Shown piece by piece: positions 38,036 through 47,961 of a stretch of 64,000 nucleotides of DNA (positions are counted from its first letter, which is position 1; every line of letters starts with the position of its first letter). Made by a program: the position numbers and the translations under genes. Source of the stretch: Gammaproteobacteria bacterium (GTDB lineage: Bacteria; Pseudomonadota; Gammaproteobacteria; SZUA-229); assembly GCA_026195895.1 (NCBI GenBank), contig JAPHRO010000036.1, positions 31,916 through 95,915 on the forward strand. The letters run 5' to 3'. The notes beneath the pieces were generated by a model. That model was not told the origin of the DNA and did not search any database. It worked only from the letters and a program-made list of their open reading frames with translations.

Positions 38036-41000
38036 CTAAGCCTCTGCCACTAACTTGGCCGCTTCTTCAATATCAACCGATACCAGTCTTGATACCCCTG
38101 CTTCCCGCATGGTGACACCACTCATACTTTCCGACAACTCCATGGTCGTTTTGTTATGGGTAATAAATATAAACTGTACTGTCTTCGACATCGCCTTAAC
38201 CAGTTCACAGAAACGGCCCACGTTAGCTTCATCCAGTGGTGCATCAACCTCATCCAGCATACAGAAGGGTGCAGGATTCAATTCAAAAATCGCAAACACC
38301 AGAGCCACAGCTGTCAATGCTTTTTCACCGCCGGACATCAAATGAATATGACTAATGCGTTTGCCCGGCGGACGTGCCATAACCGCAACACCGGTATTGA
38401 GCAAATCATCACCGGTCATTTCCAGATAGGCCTGACCACCGCCAAACAAACGCGGAAACATTTCCTGTAAACGACTGTTCACATGCTCATAAGTATCCTT
38501 GAAGCGTGAACGGGTTTCCTTATCGATTTTCGCGATGGCTTTTTCCAGCGTTTCCAGTGCTTCGATTACATCATCATGTTGTGAATCGAGATATTCTTTA
38601 CGTTTGAGCTGTTCCTGGTACTCATCGATGGCCGCCAGATTGATCGGGCCCAGACGCGCAATTTTCTGCCCGATATCATCCAGTTTACGTTGCCAGTCAT
38701 CAATGCGAGCATGCTCACCCAGTTGTTCGAGAAGTTCTTCGACTTTGTAGTCAGTCTCATCCAGTTGTTCCTGCACCGTTTGACTACGCACTTTAACTTC
38801 CTGGGTATTTAATCTCGCCTGTTCCAGGCTGGAACGAATCATCTGCGACTTTTGCTCAGCTTCACTGCGTTTATGTTCCAGATTGCGCAGGGAATTATCG
38901 ATCGCTTCAACCGCACGACGCGCTTCGGTCAATTGCCCTTCAACTTCCAGCCGTTGCGCCAGTAAAATTTCCAGCTCTTCCTGCATATTATCGACCGGTT
39001 CGCTACCGTTAGCTAATAGCTGCTGCAATTCAGTACGACGTTGTTGCTGCTGTTCCAGTTGGCGCAACATACGTTCAATATTCTGTTCGATATTGCGTTT
39101 TAAGGTGCGTTTGGATTCAATCTGGATGGCCAGTTCATGCACCGCTTCGCGTTCATTCTGTGCTTTGCTGCGCGCTTCGTGTAAACGGTTTTGGATAGTT
39201 TCCCGCTGGCCGGTCAATTCTTCCCGTTCACGCGACAGGGTTTCCATCAGGGTCATGGCCTCATTGCGCTTGCGCCGCGCCGTTTCCATGCCATCCTCTT
39301 CTTTGGCAATCTGACTTAACAGTTCAGATTCTTCCTGCTGCAAATTCTGATTGCGATTCAGCAACTGCTCCTGCTTTGACTGGCGCGCAGTAATTTGCGC
39401 CTGGATTTGGGCACACTGGCTATGCGCCTGGTTTAATTCGGCCTGCCACTGTTCGCGCTGCTGCTCCTGCATCTGTAATTCACCGCGACCATCAACAATA
39501 CGCTGTTCCATTTCTTCCGCCAGCAGATCCAGCTCTTCCAGAGTTTCCTGCAATTGCTTGATTTCCTGCTCACGCGCCAGCACACCGCCTTTTTCATCTT
39601 TATCGCGGGCAACGCGCAACCAGTTTTTGCCGAGCCAGATACCATCTCTGGTAATCACCGATTCATCATCAGCCAGACTGCCGCGCATGGCCAGCGCCTG
39701 ATTGATATTCTCAGCTGCGCGCACGCCATTTAATAAATTACCCAGTGAATAGGCTGATTTAACCTTATCCGCCAGATTGTCACCTGCAGTAGCGGCAGAT
39801 GTCGTGGCCGCGGTATCAAACAGGGTCAGACTGCCTTCCTGAAAACTGTCCAGTACACCCGATACCTTATCTATACCATCAACACACACGGCCTCCAGAT
39901 ACTGACCGAGTACCGTCTCAGCGGCTTTTTCCCAGCCGGCATCCACCTGTAAATTCTCCGCCAGGCGGGCATTGTTCGACATGCCCTGATTTTCCAGCCA
40001 GCCGGCAACGGCTTTTTCATTCTTACCCAGAGCAGCCTGCTGCAAGGCTTCCAGTGATACCAGGCGACCTCTGGCATCATTTAACTGGCGACGCTTATCG
40101 TCCTGTTCACGGTTAAGCTGATTGTTCTGCTCGCGCAACTGGTTAATTTTTTCCAGTACGCCGGACACCTGCTCTTCCAGCTCAGCTTTGCGCATTTCCG
40201 CCGTTTCACTCTGCTCATGTAGCTGCGCCAGTTCCTGCTCCAGATCATCGCCTACCAGCCTGGATTTTTCTTCTTTTACCTTCTGTAACCGCTGTTGCAA
40301 CTGGTTTACGTGACGCTCCAGTTGTTCCATCCGTGTACGCTCTACCTGGGCGGCCTGGGTGGGTTCAGCAACGCGGCGATTGTAATCTTCCCAGGCCGTC
40401 TGCCATTCATGCATCGCCTGCTCGGCTTCCTGCAAACCAGCGCTAGCAGCAACCTGTGTTTCACGCTGCATTTCAAGCTGTGGTTCAGACTCGGCCAGAG
40501 TCTGATTAATTTCTTCCAGCTGTTCGCGGTCGCTTTCCAGGGTCTGCTCAACTTCCTGCAAGGTAGACTCCAGTTCACGCATGTCATTCTGCTGCCGCTC
40601 AAACATCTCTTTCTGATGCTGGATAGACTGCTCCAGACGGGAGATCTCTGAACCCAGGCTGTAATAACGCGCCTGCACTGCATTCAGTGATTCATTGGAT
40701 TCGGTACGTTGTTCACGCTGTTTTTCCAGATCCGCTTCCACTGACCGTTGCTCGGCAATCACTTCCTGCAGACGGGTTTCCTGCTCGGTAATCGCCAGCT
40801 CTCGGTTTTCCATTTCAGCTTTCAGCTCGCGCCAGCGCAAGGCCAGATGCTCGGCTTTGAACAGTCGTTCTTCGATTTTGAATTCTTTATAACGTTCTGC
40901 GGTACGCGACTGCCTTTGCAAATGGGCTAACTGTTTATCGATTTCCTCGCGCAAATCGTCCAGGCGATCCAGATTTTCTCGGGTGTGTCGAATACGATTC

Positions 41001-41542
41001 TCGGTTTCACGACGGCGCTCTTTGTATTTGGAAATTCCGGCGGCTTCTTCCAGAAATACCCTGAGTTCCTCCGGTTTCGCTTCGATCAGCCGGGAAATCA
41101 TGCCCTGTTCGATAATCGCGTAACTCCTGGGGCCCAGACCGGTGCCCAGGAACAGATCCGCGATGTCTTTACGGCGGCACTTGGTGCCATTGAGAAAATA
41201 CTTCGACTGACCATCACGACTCACCAGACGCCTGGCTGAAATTTCGCTGTACTGGGCATAGGGCCCTTCCAGCTTGCCTTCGGAGTTATCAAACACCAGC
41301 TCCACCGATGCCTGCCCCACCGGCTTACGTGAAGACGAACCACTGAAAATAACATCATCCATGGAGGCACCGCGTAGGTGCTTGGCCGATGACTCACCCA
41401 TAACCCAGCGTACCGCATCGATGGTATTGGATTTACCACAGCCATTAGGGCCGACAATACCGTTCAGGTTACTGGGGAAAGGAATGGTTGTGGGGTCAAC
41501 GAAGGATTTAAAGCCCGCCAGTTTAATTTTGCTCAGTCGCAT
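38036..41542 (-). CDS. smc: Chromosome partition protein Smc
   Basis: A 1168-residue ATPase that organises the chromosome with ScpA/ScpB. The N-terminal head has Walker A GPNGCGKSN. Two long coiled coils flank a hinge (about 505-640) that contains LAENLQVDAGWEKAAETVLG. The C-terminal head has the signature LMSGGEKALTAVAL and Walker B PFCMLDEVDAPLDEAN. It lies first in smc-zipA-ligA and is divergent from queF. Confidence 0.97.
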   Translation of the reverse strand: MRLSKIKLAGFKSFVDPTTIPFPSNLNGIVGPNGCGKSNTIDAVRWVMGESSAKHLRGASMDDVIFSGSSSRKPVGQASVELVFDNSEGKLEGPYAQYSEISARRLVSRDGQSKYFLNGTKCRRKDIADLFLGTGLGPRSYAIIEQGMISRLIEAKPEELRVFLEEAAGISKYKERRRETENRIRHTRENLDRLDDLREEIDKQLAHLQRQSRTAERYKEFKIEERLFKAEHLALRWRELKAEMENRELAITEQETRLQEVIAEQRSVEADLEKQREQRTESNESLNAVQARYYSLGSEISRLEQSIQHQKEMFERQQNDMRELESTLQEVEQTLESDREQLEEINQTLAESEPQLEMQRETQVAASAGLQEAEQAMHEWQTAWEDYNRRVAEPTQAAQVERTRMEQLERHVNQLQQRLQKVKEEKSRLVGDDLEQELAQLHEQSETAEMRKAELEEQVSGVLEKINQLREQNNQLNREQDDKRRQLNDARGRLVSLEALQQAALGKNEKAVAGWLENQGMSNNARLAENLQVDAGWEKAAETVLGQYLEAVCVDGIDKVSGVLDSFQEGSLTLFDTAATTSAATAGDNLADKVKSAYSLGNLLNGVRAAENINQALAMRGSLADDESVITRDGIWLGKNWLRVARDKDEKGGVLAREQEIKQLQETLEELDLLAEEMEQRIVDGRGELQMQEQQREQWQAELNQAHSQCAQIQAQITARQSKQEQLLNRNQNLQQEESELLSQIAKEEDGMETARRKRNEAMTLMETLSREREELTGQRETIQNRLHEARSKAQNEREAVHELAIQIESKRTLKRNIEQNIERMLRQLEQQQQRRTELQQLLANGSEPVDNMQEELEILLAQRLEVEGQLTEARRAVEAIDNSLRNLEHKRSEAEQKSQMIRSSLEQARLNTQEVKVRSQTVQEQLDETDYKVEELLEQLGEHARIDDWQRKLDDIGQKIARLGPINLAAIDEYQEQLKRKEYLDSQHDDVIEALETLEKAIAKIDKETRSRFKDTYEHVNSRLQEMFPRLFGGGQAYLEMTGDDLLNTGVAVMARPPGKRISHIHLMSGGEKALTAVALVFAIFELNPAPFCMLDEVDAPLDEANVGRFCELVKAMSKTVQFIFITHNKTTMELSESMSGVTMREAGVSRLVSVDIEEAAKLVAEA

Positions 41543-41736
41543 TGATGGTCCGTTATTATCTTTTTCAGGCGCCCCAACTGATTCGCGTATCAGCTAGCCG
41601 CGCCTTTATATGTGCATTGGTGTTTTCAAAGCGGCTAAGTATATCACTACCGTGTATAATGCCGGGCAAATTTTACAGATAGATTTAACAAATCTGTGAC
41701 TTGATTTTAAGTTATTGATTTATATGAGGTTCTCTT

Positions 41737-42126
41737 ATGTCTACCCAGCCAAGCAAAGCCCTTGAAACCTTTGATAATCCACGCCCGGAAAGGGACTACA
41801 GCATCCGCATCAGTACACCGGAATTTACCTGCCTGTGCCCCAAAACCGGCCAGCCGGATTTCGCCACCATCGACCTTGAATACATTGCAGATAAAAAATG
41901 TGTTGAACTGAAATCTTACAAACTCTATATCTGGTCTTTCCGTGATGCCGGTGCTTTCCACGAAGATGTCACCAACCAGATTCTGAGCGACCTGGTGGCG
42001 GCCACCGAACCGCGATTCATGCGCATCACTGCCGAATTCAATGTGCGCGGCGGCGTCTATACTACGGTGGTGGCCGAACACCGTGCCGATGGCTGGACTG
42101 CGCCAGAACCTGTTACCCTGCCTTGA
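41737..42126 (+). CDS. queF: NADPH-dependent 7-cyano-7-deazaguanine reductase (short QueF)
   Basis: Reduces preQ0 to preQ1 in queuosine synthesis. 129 residues, the unimodular T-fold type (as in Bacillus), not the 280-residue E. coli type. The substrate-binding Cys34 and Asp41 lie in [11 protein letters not shown]. The QueF signature [20 protein letters not shown] contains the NADPH-site residues. The gene is divergent from smc. No preQ1 riboswitch was recognised in the roughly 190 bases upstream. Confidence 0.95.
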   Translation: MSTQPSKALETFDNPRPERDYSIRISTPEFTCLCPKTGQPDFATIDLEYIADKKCVELKSYKLYIWSFRDAGAFHEDVTNQILSDLVAATEPRFMRITAEFNVRGGVYTTVVAEHRADGWTAPEPVTLP

Positions 42127-42176
42127 TGCCAGCAGGACGCGAAGTAATTTTTTAGCGTCTTTCTGACAATACTTTT

Positions 42177-43454
42177 ATGACTAACGCGATATACATCGGT
42201 ATCGACCTCGGCACCTCCGGCTGCCGCGCCTGCGCCATTGATGACAAAGAAAATATCCTGACCATCTGGTCTGAACCTATGGCAGCACCGCAGATTAATG
42301 CTGGACGCGTCGAACAGAATCCAGACATCTGGTGGCATGCTGTAACAAAAGCACTGCACAATCTGCTCAAAACAATCGATGCCAACAAGGTCGTAGCAAT
42401 CGCCATTGATGGCACATCGGGCACGGTGCTGGTCACCGATAAAAATGGCCAGCCATTGTCGCCAGCACTCATGTACAACGACGCCAGTTGCGAACAACAG
42501 GCCAGGCTTATAGAAAAATTTGCACCAACAAATTCTGCGGCCCATGGCAACAGTTCGGGGCTGGCAAAAATTCTCTATCTGAAAACACAGCACACCGAGG
42601 CACAACATGCCCTGCACCAGGCCGACTGGATTATGGGAAAGTTGTGCGACAATTTTAAAATTTCCGATGAGAACAATGCGCTTAAAAGCGGATACGATCC
42701 CGTTATCGGTAACTGGCCAGAATGGATCAACCCACTTGATTTAGACAGGGCCTTATTACCCGAGATTGTTCCACCTGGAACAATCGTGGGCACAATCACA
42801 AACACCATGGCGGAAAAATTTAATTTACCTGCCAACTGTAAAATTGTCTCGGGCACCACAGACAGTATTGCTGCGTTCATCGCAACCGGCGTAAACAAAA
42901 CGGGTGAAGCAGTTACCTCGCTGGGCAGTACACTGGTTTTAAAAATCATCAGTGATCAACCGGTATTTTCACCCGCACATGGCATCTACAGCCACAGGCT
43001 TGGCCACCACTGGCTGATCGGCGGTGCGTCCAATTGTGGTGGCGCCGTCTTAAAACAGTTCTTTAGCCAGGATCAGTTAAATGAAATGACAACAAGACTC
43101 GATCCCGCAACAGCAACCGGATTACATTACTATCCACTAAGCAAAACCGGTGAACGTTTCCCGGAAAATGATCCAGATAAACAAGCCGTATTAAGTCCCC
43201 GCCCGGATGACGATGCGGTTTTTTTTCAGGCCATTCTTGAAAACATTGCGGATATTGAACACCAGGGATATAAAAAACTCTGTGAACTGGGCGCGCCTTA
43301 CCCAGTCTCAATCCACACTGCGGGTGGTGGCAGCCTAAATACAGCCTGGACTGAAATACGTAAAATTAAAACGGGTGTACCGGTATTCAGCGCACAACAG
43401 ACTGAGGCCTGTTACGGTAGCGCCTTACTCGCCAAACGCGGAATAACTCATTAG
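42177..43454 (+). CDS. FGGY-family sugar kinase, probable D-ribulokinase type
   Basis: 425 residues, clearly shorter than xylulokinase (about 480-500). The ATPase core has IGIDLGTSGCRA (phosphate 1), IDGTSGTVLVTD, GTTDSIAAFIATG and TAGGGSLNTAW (adenosine motif). By recall, many blocks (IAIDGTSGTVL, EAVTSLGSTLVLK, GGASNCGGA, GERFP) match the compact cyanobacterial/plant sugar kinases SePSK and AtXK-1, for which D-ribulose has been proposed as substrate. That would feed ribulose 5-phosphate, but the substrate is inference. It follows queF and precedes cysZ by about 18 bases. Confidence 0.8.
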   Translation: MTNAIYIGIDLGTSGCRACAIDDKENILTIWSEPMAAPQINAGRVEQNPDIWWHAVTKALHNLLKTIDANKVVAIAIDGTSGTVLVTDKNGQPLSPALMYNDASCEQQARLIEKFAPTNSAAHGNSSGLAKILYLKTQHTEAQHALHQADWIMGKLCDNFKISDENNALKSGYDPVIGNWPEWINPLDLDRALLPEIVPPGTIVGTITNTMAEKFNLPANCKIVSGTTDSIAAFIATGVNKTGEAVTSLGSTLVLKIISDQPVFSPAHGIYSHRLGHHWLIGGASNCGGAVLKQFFSQDQLNEMTTRLDPATATGLHYYPLSKTGERFPENDPDKQAVLSPRPDDDAVFFQAILENIADIEHQGYKKLCELGAPYPVSIHTAGGGSLNTAWTEIRKIKTGVPVFSAQQTEACYGSALLAKRGITH

Positions 43455-43472
43455 AACCACAGCAGGATCAAG

Positions 43473-44231
43473 ATGATATTAAATATATTTAAAGGTTTTG
43501 GATATTCAATACAGGGCTTGAAGCTTATCAGCCAGCCAGGTTTACGGCGCTTTGTGGCGATTCCACTGGCAATAAATATTACATTATTTAGCGGCGCTAT
43601 TTACCTGCTAATGAGTCAGTTTGATAATTGGCTTGAGCAGCTTATGCCGAACTTTCCAGGCTGGCTAAGCTGGCTGGAAGATGCATTACTCTGGATACTC
43701 TGGCCCATGTTTGCCGTAATGATTTTCTTTCTGGTGTTCTATACATTTACCTTTATCGCTAACCTTATTGCCGCCCCTTTTAACAGTTTACTCGCCGAAA
43801 AAACCGAACTGTATTTAAGAAGCAAGCCGATTGAAAACACAGCGTTTTATCCTAAATGGCAAACCATAAAAAAATCCATTGCTTCTGAAATGGGCAAACT
43901 ATTTTATCTTTTGAAATGGTCAGTAATTATTTTGATTATTTCTTTTATTCCTGTCATTAATGTAGCCGCGCCTGCACTGTGGATTTTATTCGGCGCCTGG
44001 ATGCTGGCGCTGGAATACATAGGCTATCCGATGGAAAACCACGGCCAATATTTCAAAGAAATTAACCAGCAGGCCATTTCCAGACGAACCCTGTCGCTGG
44101 GTTTTGGTTCTGGCGTTTTTCTATTAACCAGTATACCGGTTATTAATTTTATCGCGATGCCATCAAGTGTTGCCGGTGCTACTGCTCTCTGGGTAAAACA
44201 ACAAACCCAAAGTAACGGGAGTGCTAACTGA
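43473..44231 (+). CDS. cysZ: Sulfate transporter CysZ
   Basis: A 252-residue membrane protein of the CysZ/EI24 family. The N-terminus GFGYSIQGLKLISQPGLRRFVAIP and the segment LIAAPFNSLLAEKTE are characteristic. About four membrane or hemi-membrane helices are visible. It mediates sulfate uptake for assimilation. Its stop overlaps the slyX start by one base (TGATGG). Confidence 0.88.
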   Translation: MILNIFKGFGYSIQGLKLISQPGLRRFVAIPLAINITLFSGAIYLLMSQFDNWLEQLMPNFPGWLSWLEDALLWILWPMFAVMIFFLVFYTFTFIANLIAAPFNSLLAEKTELYLRSKPIENTAFYPKWQTIKKSIASEMGKLFYLLKWSVIILIISFIPVINVAAPALWILFGAWMLALEYIGYPMENHGQYFKEINQQAISRRTLSLGFGSGVFLLTSIPVINFIAMPSSVAGATALWVKQQTQSNGSAN

Positions 44232-44434
44232 TGGAAAACAGGATCATTGATCTGGAAATTCGCCTGACGCACCAGGAAGATCATATAGCGGAGCTGGATA
44301 AAGTTATTTATCAGCAACAGCAGGCAATTGATTTGTTACAGGATCAGTTAAAACATTTACAAAATAAATTAACGAACGCCTCTGAAGCCAATATTCTTTC
44401 ACCCTCGGAGGAATCACCGCCGCCGCATTATTGA
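44231..44434 (+). CDS. slyX: SlyX family coiled-coil protein
   Basis: A 67-residue protein with heptad repeats (about 1-48): RIIDLEIRLTHQEDHIAELDKVIYQQQ. The tail ends PPPHY, the SlyX C-terminal signature. Function is not established. It is translationally coupled to cysZ. Confidence 0.9.
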   Translation: MENRIIDLEIRLTHQEDHIAELDKVIYQQQQAIDLLQDQLKHLQNKLTNASEANILSPSEESPPPHY

Positions 44435-44584
44435 TCTATGCGCCAGCTAGCATATCGCCAGTAAAAAATTTGTTTTTATAACCTGGTCAGAATTTTTGCT
44501 TTGATGATTTATCTCATGTTAAAAAAATCGTTTTTATAAGAAAATAAACCCGATATCATTCATTGCCACTATTAACATGCAATC

Positions 44585-44854
44585 ATGAAACCCGATCGAA
44601 AAACCGCCATGCGCAAATTAATCAATGAGGTGCGCGTGACCTTTCCCTTTGATATGCCAGAAGCACATATGTGCGACGGCGTCTGCAAGGGCTGTTCACA
44701 GAAATTGCTGGATTTCATCGATATGGAACTGGACGACTGGGAGCATCGCCTGGATAATGGTGAAACACCTAATTTTGGTGATATCAACAAGGTCGCCAAA
44801 ACCTGCAGTAAAATTCATCGCGTACTTAAAGCCAATGGCCTGATCGATACATAA
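44585..44854 (+). CDS. Conserved small Cys-rich protein of unknown function
   Basis: 89 residues with Cys30, Cys34, Cys37 and Cys74. The cluster C-DGV-C-KG-C followed by a distant fourth Cys could bind a metal or FeS centre. It is otherwise a helical, acidic, soluble protein with no signal peptide. It lies between slyX and the denitrification island. The composition and the spacing of ATG 44585 look genuine. I do not recognise a named family. Confidence 0.65.
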   Translation: MKPDRKTAMRKLINEVRVTFPFDMPEAHMCDGVCKGCSQKLLDFIDMELDDWEHRLDNGETPNFGDINKVAKTCSKIHRVLKANGLIDT

Positions 44855-44900
44855 ACCAGATCCGGGATTTTCTATCCACTCCAGGCATAGCCCGAACCAC

Positions 44901-44914
44901 TTGACTTAAATCAG
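44901..44914 (+). promoter_or_regulatory. FNR/Dnr-like box upstream of membrane bacteriohemerythrin
   Basis: TTGAC-TTAA-ATCAG matches 8 of 10 positions of TTGAT-N4-ATCAA. A -10-like TTTAAT at 44935-44940 puts a start about 40 bases from the box centre, close to class II geometry. Confidence 0.6.
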
Positions 44915-44976
44915 TTCAAATCAGGTGAATTTTGTTTAATCTTCTGACGTAATCAACACTAATCTGGAGTAAAGCC

Positions 44977-45549
44977 ATGACTACCCTGTCCAAGGGCTTC
45001 AGCATGTTCTTATTGTCTGCGCTCATTATGGTCTTACTGGTAATGATCGTGCTCGGTTTTATGCTCGGTTTTACCCATCCCCTGCCCTGGGTTCTGATTG
45101 GCGTCCTGATCATCATTCCTTTTATACACCAGAGAATCATCGGTAATCGTTTTGTAAAGTGGGATGATTCACTCAGTGTCGGCATTGACACCATTGATGC
45201 AGATCATAAAAAACTGCTCAGCCTGATCAATCAATTGCAGACCGCCGCCCATTATCAGACCGACGATGAAATGATCGAATCCACACTCAACGAGCTGGTT
45301 GACTACACCAGGTACCACTTCTCAAGAGAAGAAGACCTGATGCAGGCTGCAAATTACCCGGATTTTGAAGCCCATAAACAACAACATGCAGCGATGATTG
45401 AACAGGTCGGGAAATTCATTAATGAATATCGTGTGGATAAAACTCGTACTATTGATAATGTCTGCCAGTTCCTTAAAACCTGGCTCATCAACCATATCAA
45501 TGGCAGCGACCAGAAATACGCCCCTTTCCTGAAAGACAAATCACAATAG
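44977..45549 (+). CDS. Membrane-anchored bacteriohemerythrin
   Basis: 190 residues. Two membrane helices (about 8-30 and 37-52) are followed by a complete hemerythrin domain whose di-iron ligands are all visible: His77, His114, Glu118, His133, His137, His173 and Asp178. Most bacteriohemerythrins are soluble or fused to chemoreceptors, so this tethered form is less common. It can bind O2 or NO at the cytoplasmic membrane. It is the gene just upstream of norCB, has its own FNR-like box and is followed by a terminator. Confidence 0.88.
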   Translation: MTTLSKGFSMFLLSALIMVLLVMIVLGFMLGFTHPLPWVLIGVLIIIPFIHQRIIGNRFVKWDDSLSVGIDTIDADHKKLLSLINQLQTAAHYQTDDEMIESTLNELVDYTRYHFSREEDLMQAANYPDFEAHKQQHAAMIEQVGKFINEYRVDKTRTIDNVCQFLKTWLINHINGSDQKYAPFLKDKSQ

Positions 45550-45564
45550 TTGTACTCCGGCCTC

Positions 45565-45592
45565 GCTCTCCCAGACGTGGGAGAGCATTTTT
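45565..45592 (+). terminator. Intrinsic terminator after bacteriohemerythrin gene
   Basis: GCTCTCCCA (45565-45573) pairs with TGGGAGAGC (45578-45586) around a GACG loop, followed by ATTTTTAT. It separates the hemerythrin transcript from norCB. Confidence 0.88.
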
Positions 45593-45665
45593 ATCTCCTC
45601 AGCTCACCACGACGACCATTTTCACCTCCAGAAGTTTCATAATAAAATCAACAAGCTCACTCTGA

Positions 45666-45707
45666 TTGACGTATATCAAGGTAGATTTACCATGCAGCGG
45701 CTTTAAT
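45666..45707 (+). promoter_or_regulatory. Class II FNR/Dnr-type promoter of norCB
   Basis: TTGAC-GTAT-ATCAA (45666-45679) matches 9 of 10 consensus positions. TTTAAT at 45702-45707 (5 of 6 for -10) implies a start near 45714, exactly 41.5 bases from the box centre, the class II activator position. Confidence 0.8.
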
Positions 45708-45744
45708 GGCGTCACCATCCCGAACCCTGTGAGGGCAAAAAAAA

Positions 45745-46179
45745 ATGAGTGGAGCATTCACTAAATCAACTGCAAGAAACATCTTCTATGGTGGTTCCGT
45801 GTTCTTCTTGCTCATGCTGATAGCATTAACCTTCGATACGATGGGTACTTTGCCAGAGCGTGATCATAGAGAAAATATTACGGAACAGGTCGCCATGGGC
45901 AAGAAGGTGTGGGAAGACAACAATTGCATCGGCTGTCATACACTGATGGGTGAAGGCGCATATTTCGCACCTGAACTTGCCAATGTTTACGATCGCTTTG
46001 GCAAGAGTAAGGAAGCCATTATGGGCTTTATTATGAGTCGACCCGCCGAGGGCGTTCCCGGACGTCGTAGCATGCCTCAGTTCAATCTTTCACAAGAAGA
46101 ACTTGAAGCAGTCGCTGAATTCCTTAAGTGGGTTTCAGAGATCGACGATGAAAACTGGCCACCGAATATTCAAGGCTAA
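45745..46179 (+). CDS. norC: Nitric oxide reductase subunit C (cytochrome c)
   Basis: 144-residue membrane-anchored monohaem cytochrome c that passes electrons to NorB. One helix (about 12-32) is followed by the haem motif CIGCH (61-65), GEGAYFAPEL after it, and axial Met110 in RRSMPQF. Length and motifs match NorC. It is followed by norB after 18 bases and preceded by the best FNR-like promoter of the window. Confidence 0.97.
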   Translation: MSGAFTKSTARNIFYGGSVFFLLMLIALTFDTMGTLPERDHRENITEQVAMGKKVWEDNNCIGCHTLMGEGAYFAPELANVYDRFGKSKEAIMGFIMSRPAEGVPGRRSMPQFNLSQEELEAVAEFLKWVSEIDDENWPPNIQG

Positions 46180-47577
<1,398 letters not shown>

Positions 47578-47616
47578 GAAAAGCTACATTTTTCCAGGAT
47601 AACAACTTCCAGAATT

Positions 47617-47639
47617 CCCGGGCCCTTTCAGGGCCCGGG
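47617..47639 (+). terminator. GC-rich hairpin after norB
   Basis: A perfect 10-bp stem, CCCGGGCCCT opposite AGGGCCCGGG with a TTC loop, lies 40 bases after norB. There is no T-run, so it may block 3' decay or attenuate readthrough into the norQ unit. Confidence 0.6.
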
Positions 47640-47658
47640 TCATTAAGGAAGCGTGAAA

Positions 47659-47714
47659 CTTGCCGGTTGGACTCGACTAACACCCTGCCCCTACCTGTCG
47701 GGGCAACTGGCAAG
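47659..47714 (+). other. Structured RNA-like segment between norB and norQ
   Basis: CTTGCCGGTTG (47659-47669) faces CAACTGGCAAG (47704-47714), with an inner GCCCC/GGGGC stem (about 47687-47691 with 47700-47704). The 384-base norB-norQ gap holds this, the norB hairpin at 47617-47639 and an FNR-like box at 47886; no convincing gene was seen. In-frame codons upstream of norQ to 47797 have no ribosome site and are not counted as coding. Confidence 0.4.
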
Positions 47715-47885
47715 GCCACGACTTTTCTATACCATCATTCCGTATAAACGGCCCTGACGCGAGACGCGAACAACGCCAGAAAAAGCATATTTAATATTGT
47801 TTTACTGCGCCATAGACGCAGCACCTCCAGCACTTCACCCTGTTTGGCCTTTACGCCAGAGTTTGCCTTTAATAAATAACCAAAA

Positions 47886-47899
47886 CAGACTTAGATCAA
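47886..47899 (+). promoter_or_regulatory. Weak FNR/Dnr-like box upstream of norQ
   Basis: CAGAC-TTAG-ATCAA has a perfect right half and a partial left half (8 of 10 overall). A -10-like TTTACT (47922-47927) sits at class II spacing; TATGAT at 47917-47922 is an alternative. It would drive the norQ-norD unit separately from norCB. Confidence 0.5.
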
Positions 47900-47961
47900 A
47901 TCTTGTTGCCTTAAGCTATGATTTACTTGACTGCACATCCCCCATTGCACAGGAGACAGAT

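Noticed and set aside
38055..41597. Many open frames on the plus strand across smc
   Set aside because: Ser/Arg-rich shadows of the coiled-coil gene, without ribosome sites or domains.
44510..44530. FNR-like half site before the small Cys protein (TTGATGATTTATCT)
   Set aside because: Only the left half matches; the right half does not fit and no -10 is at the right place.
47797..47961. 55-residue N-terminal extension of NorQ
   Set aside because: AGGAGA sits properly before ATG 47962, and the extension covers the FNR-like promoter.
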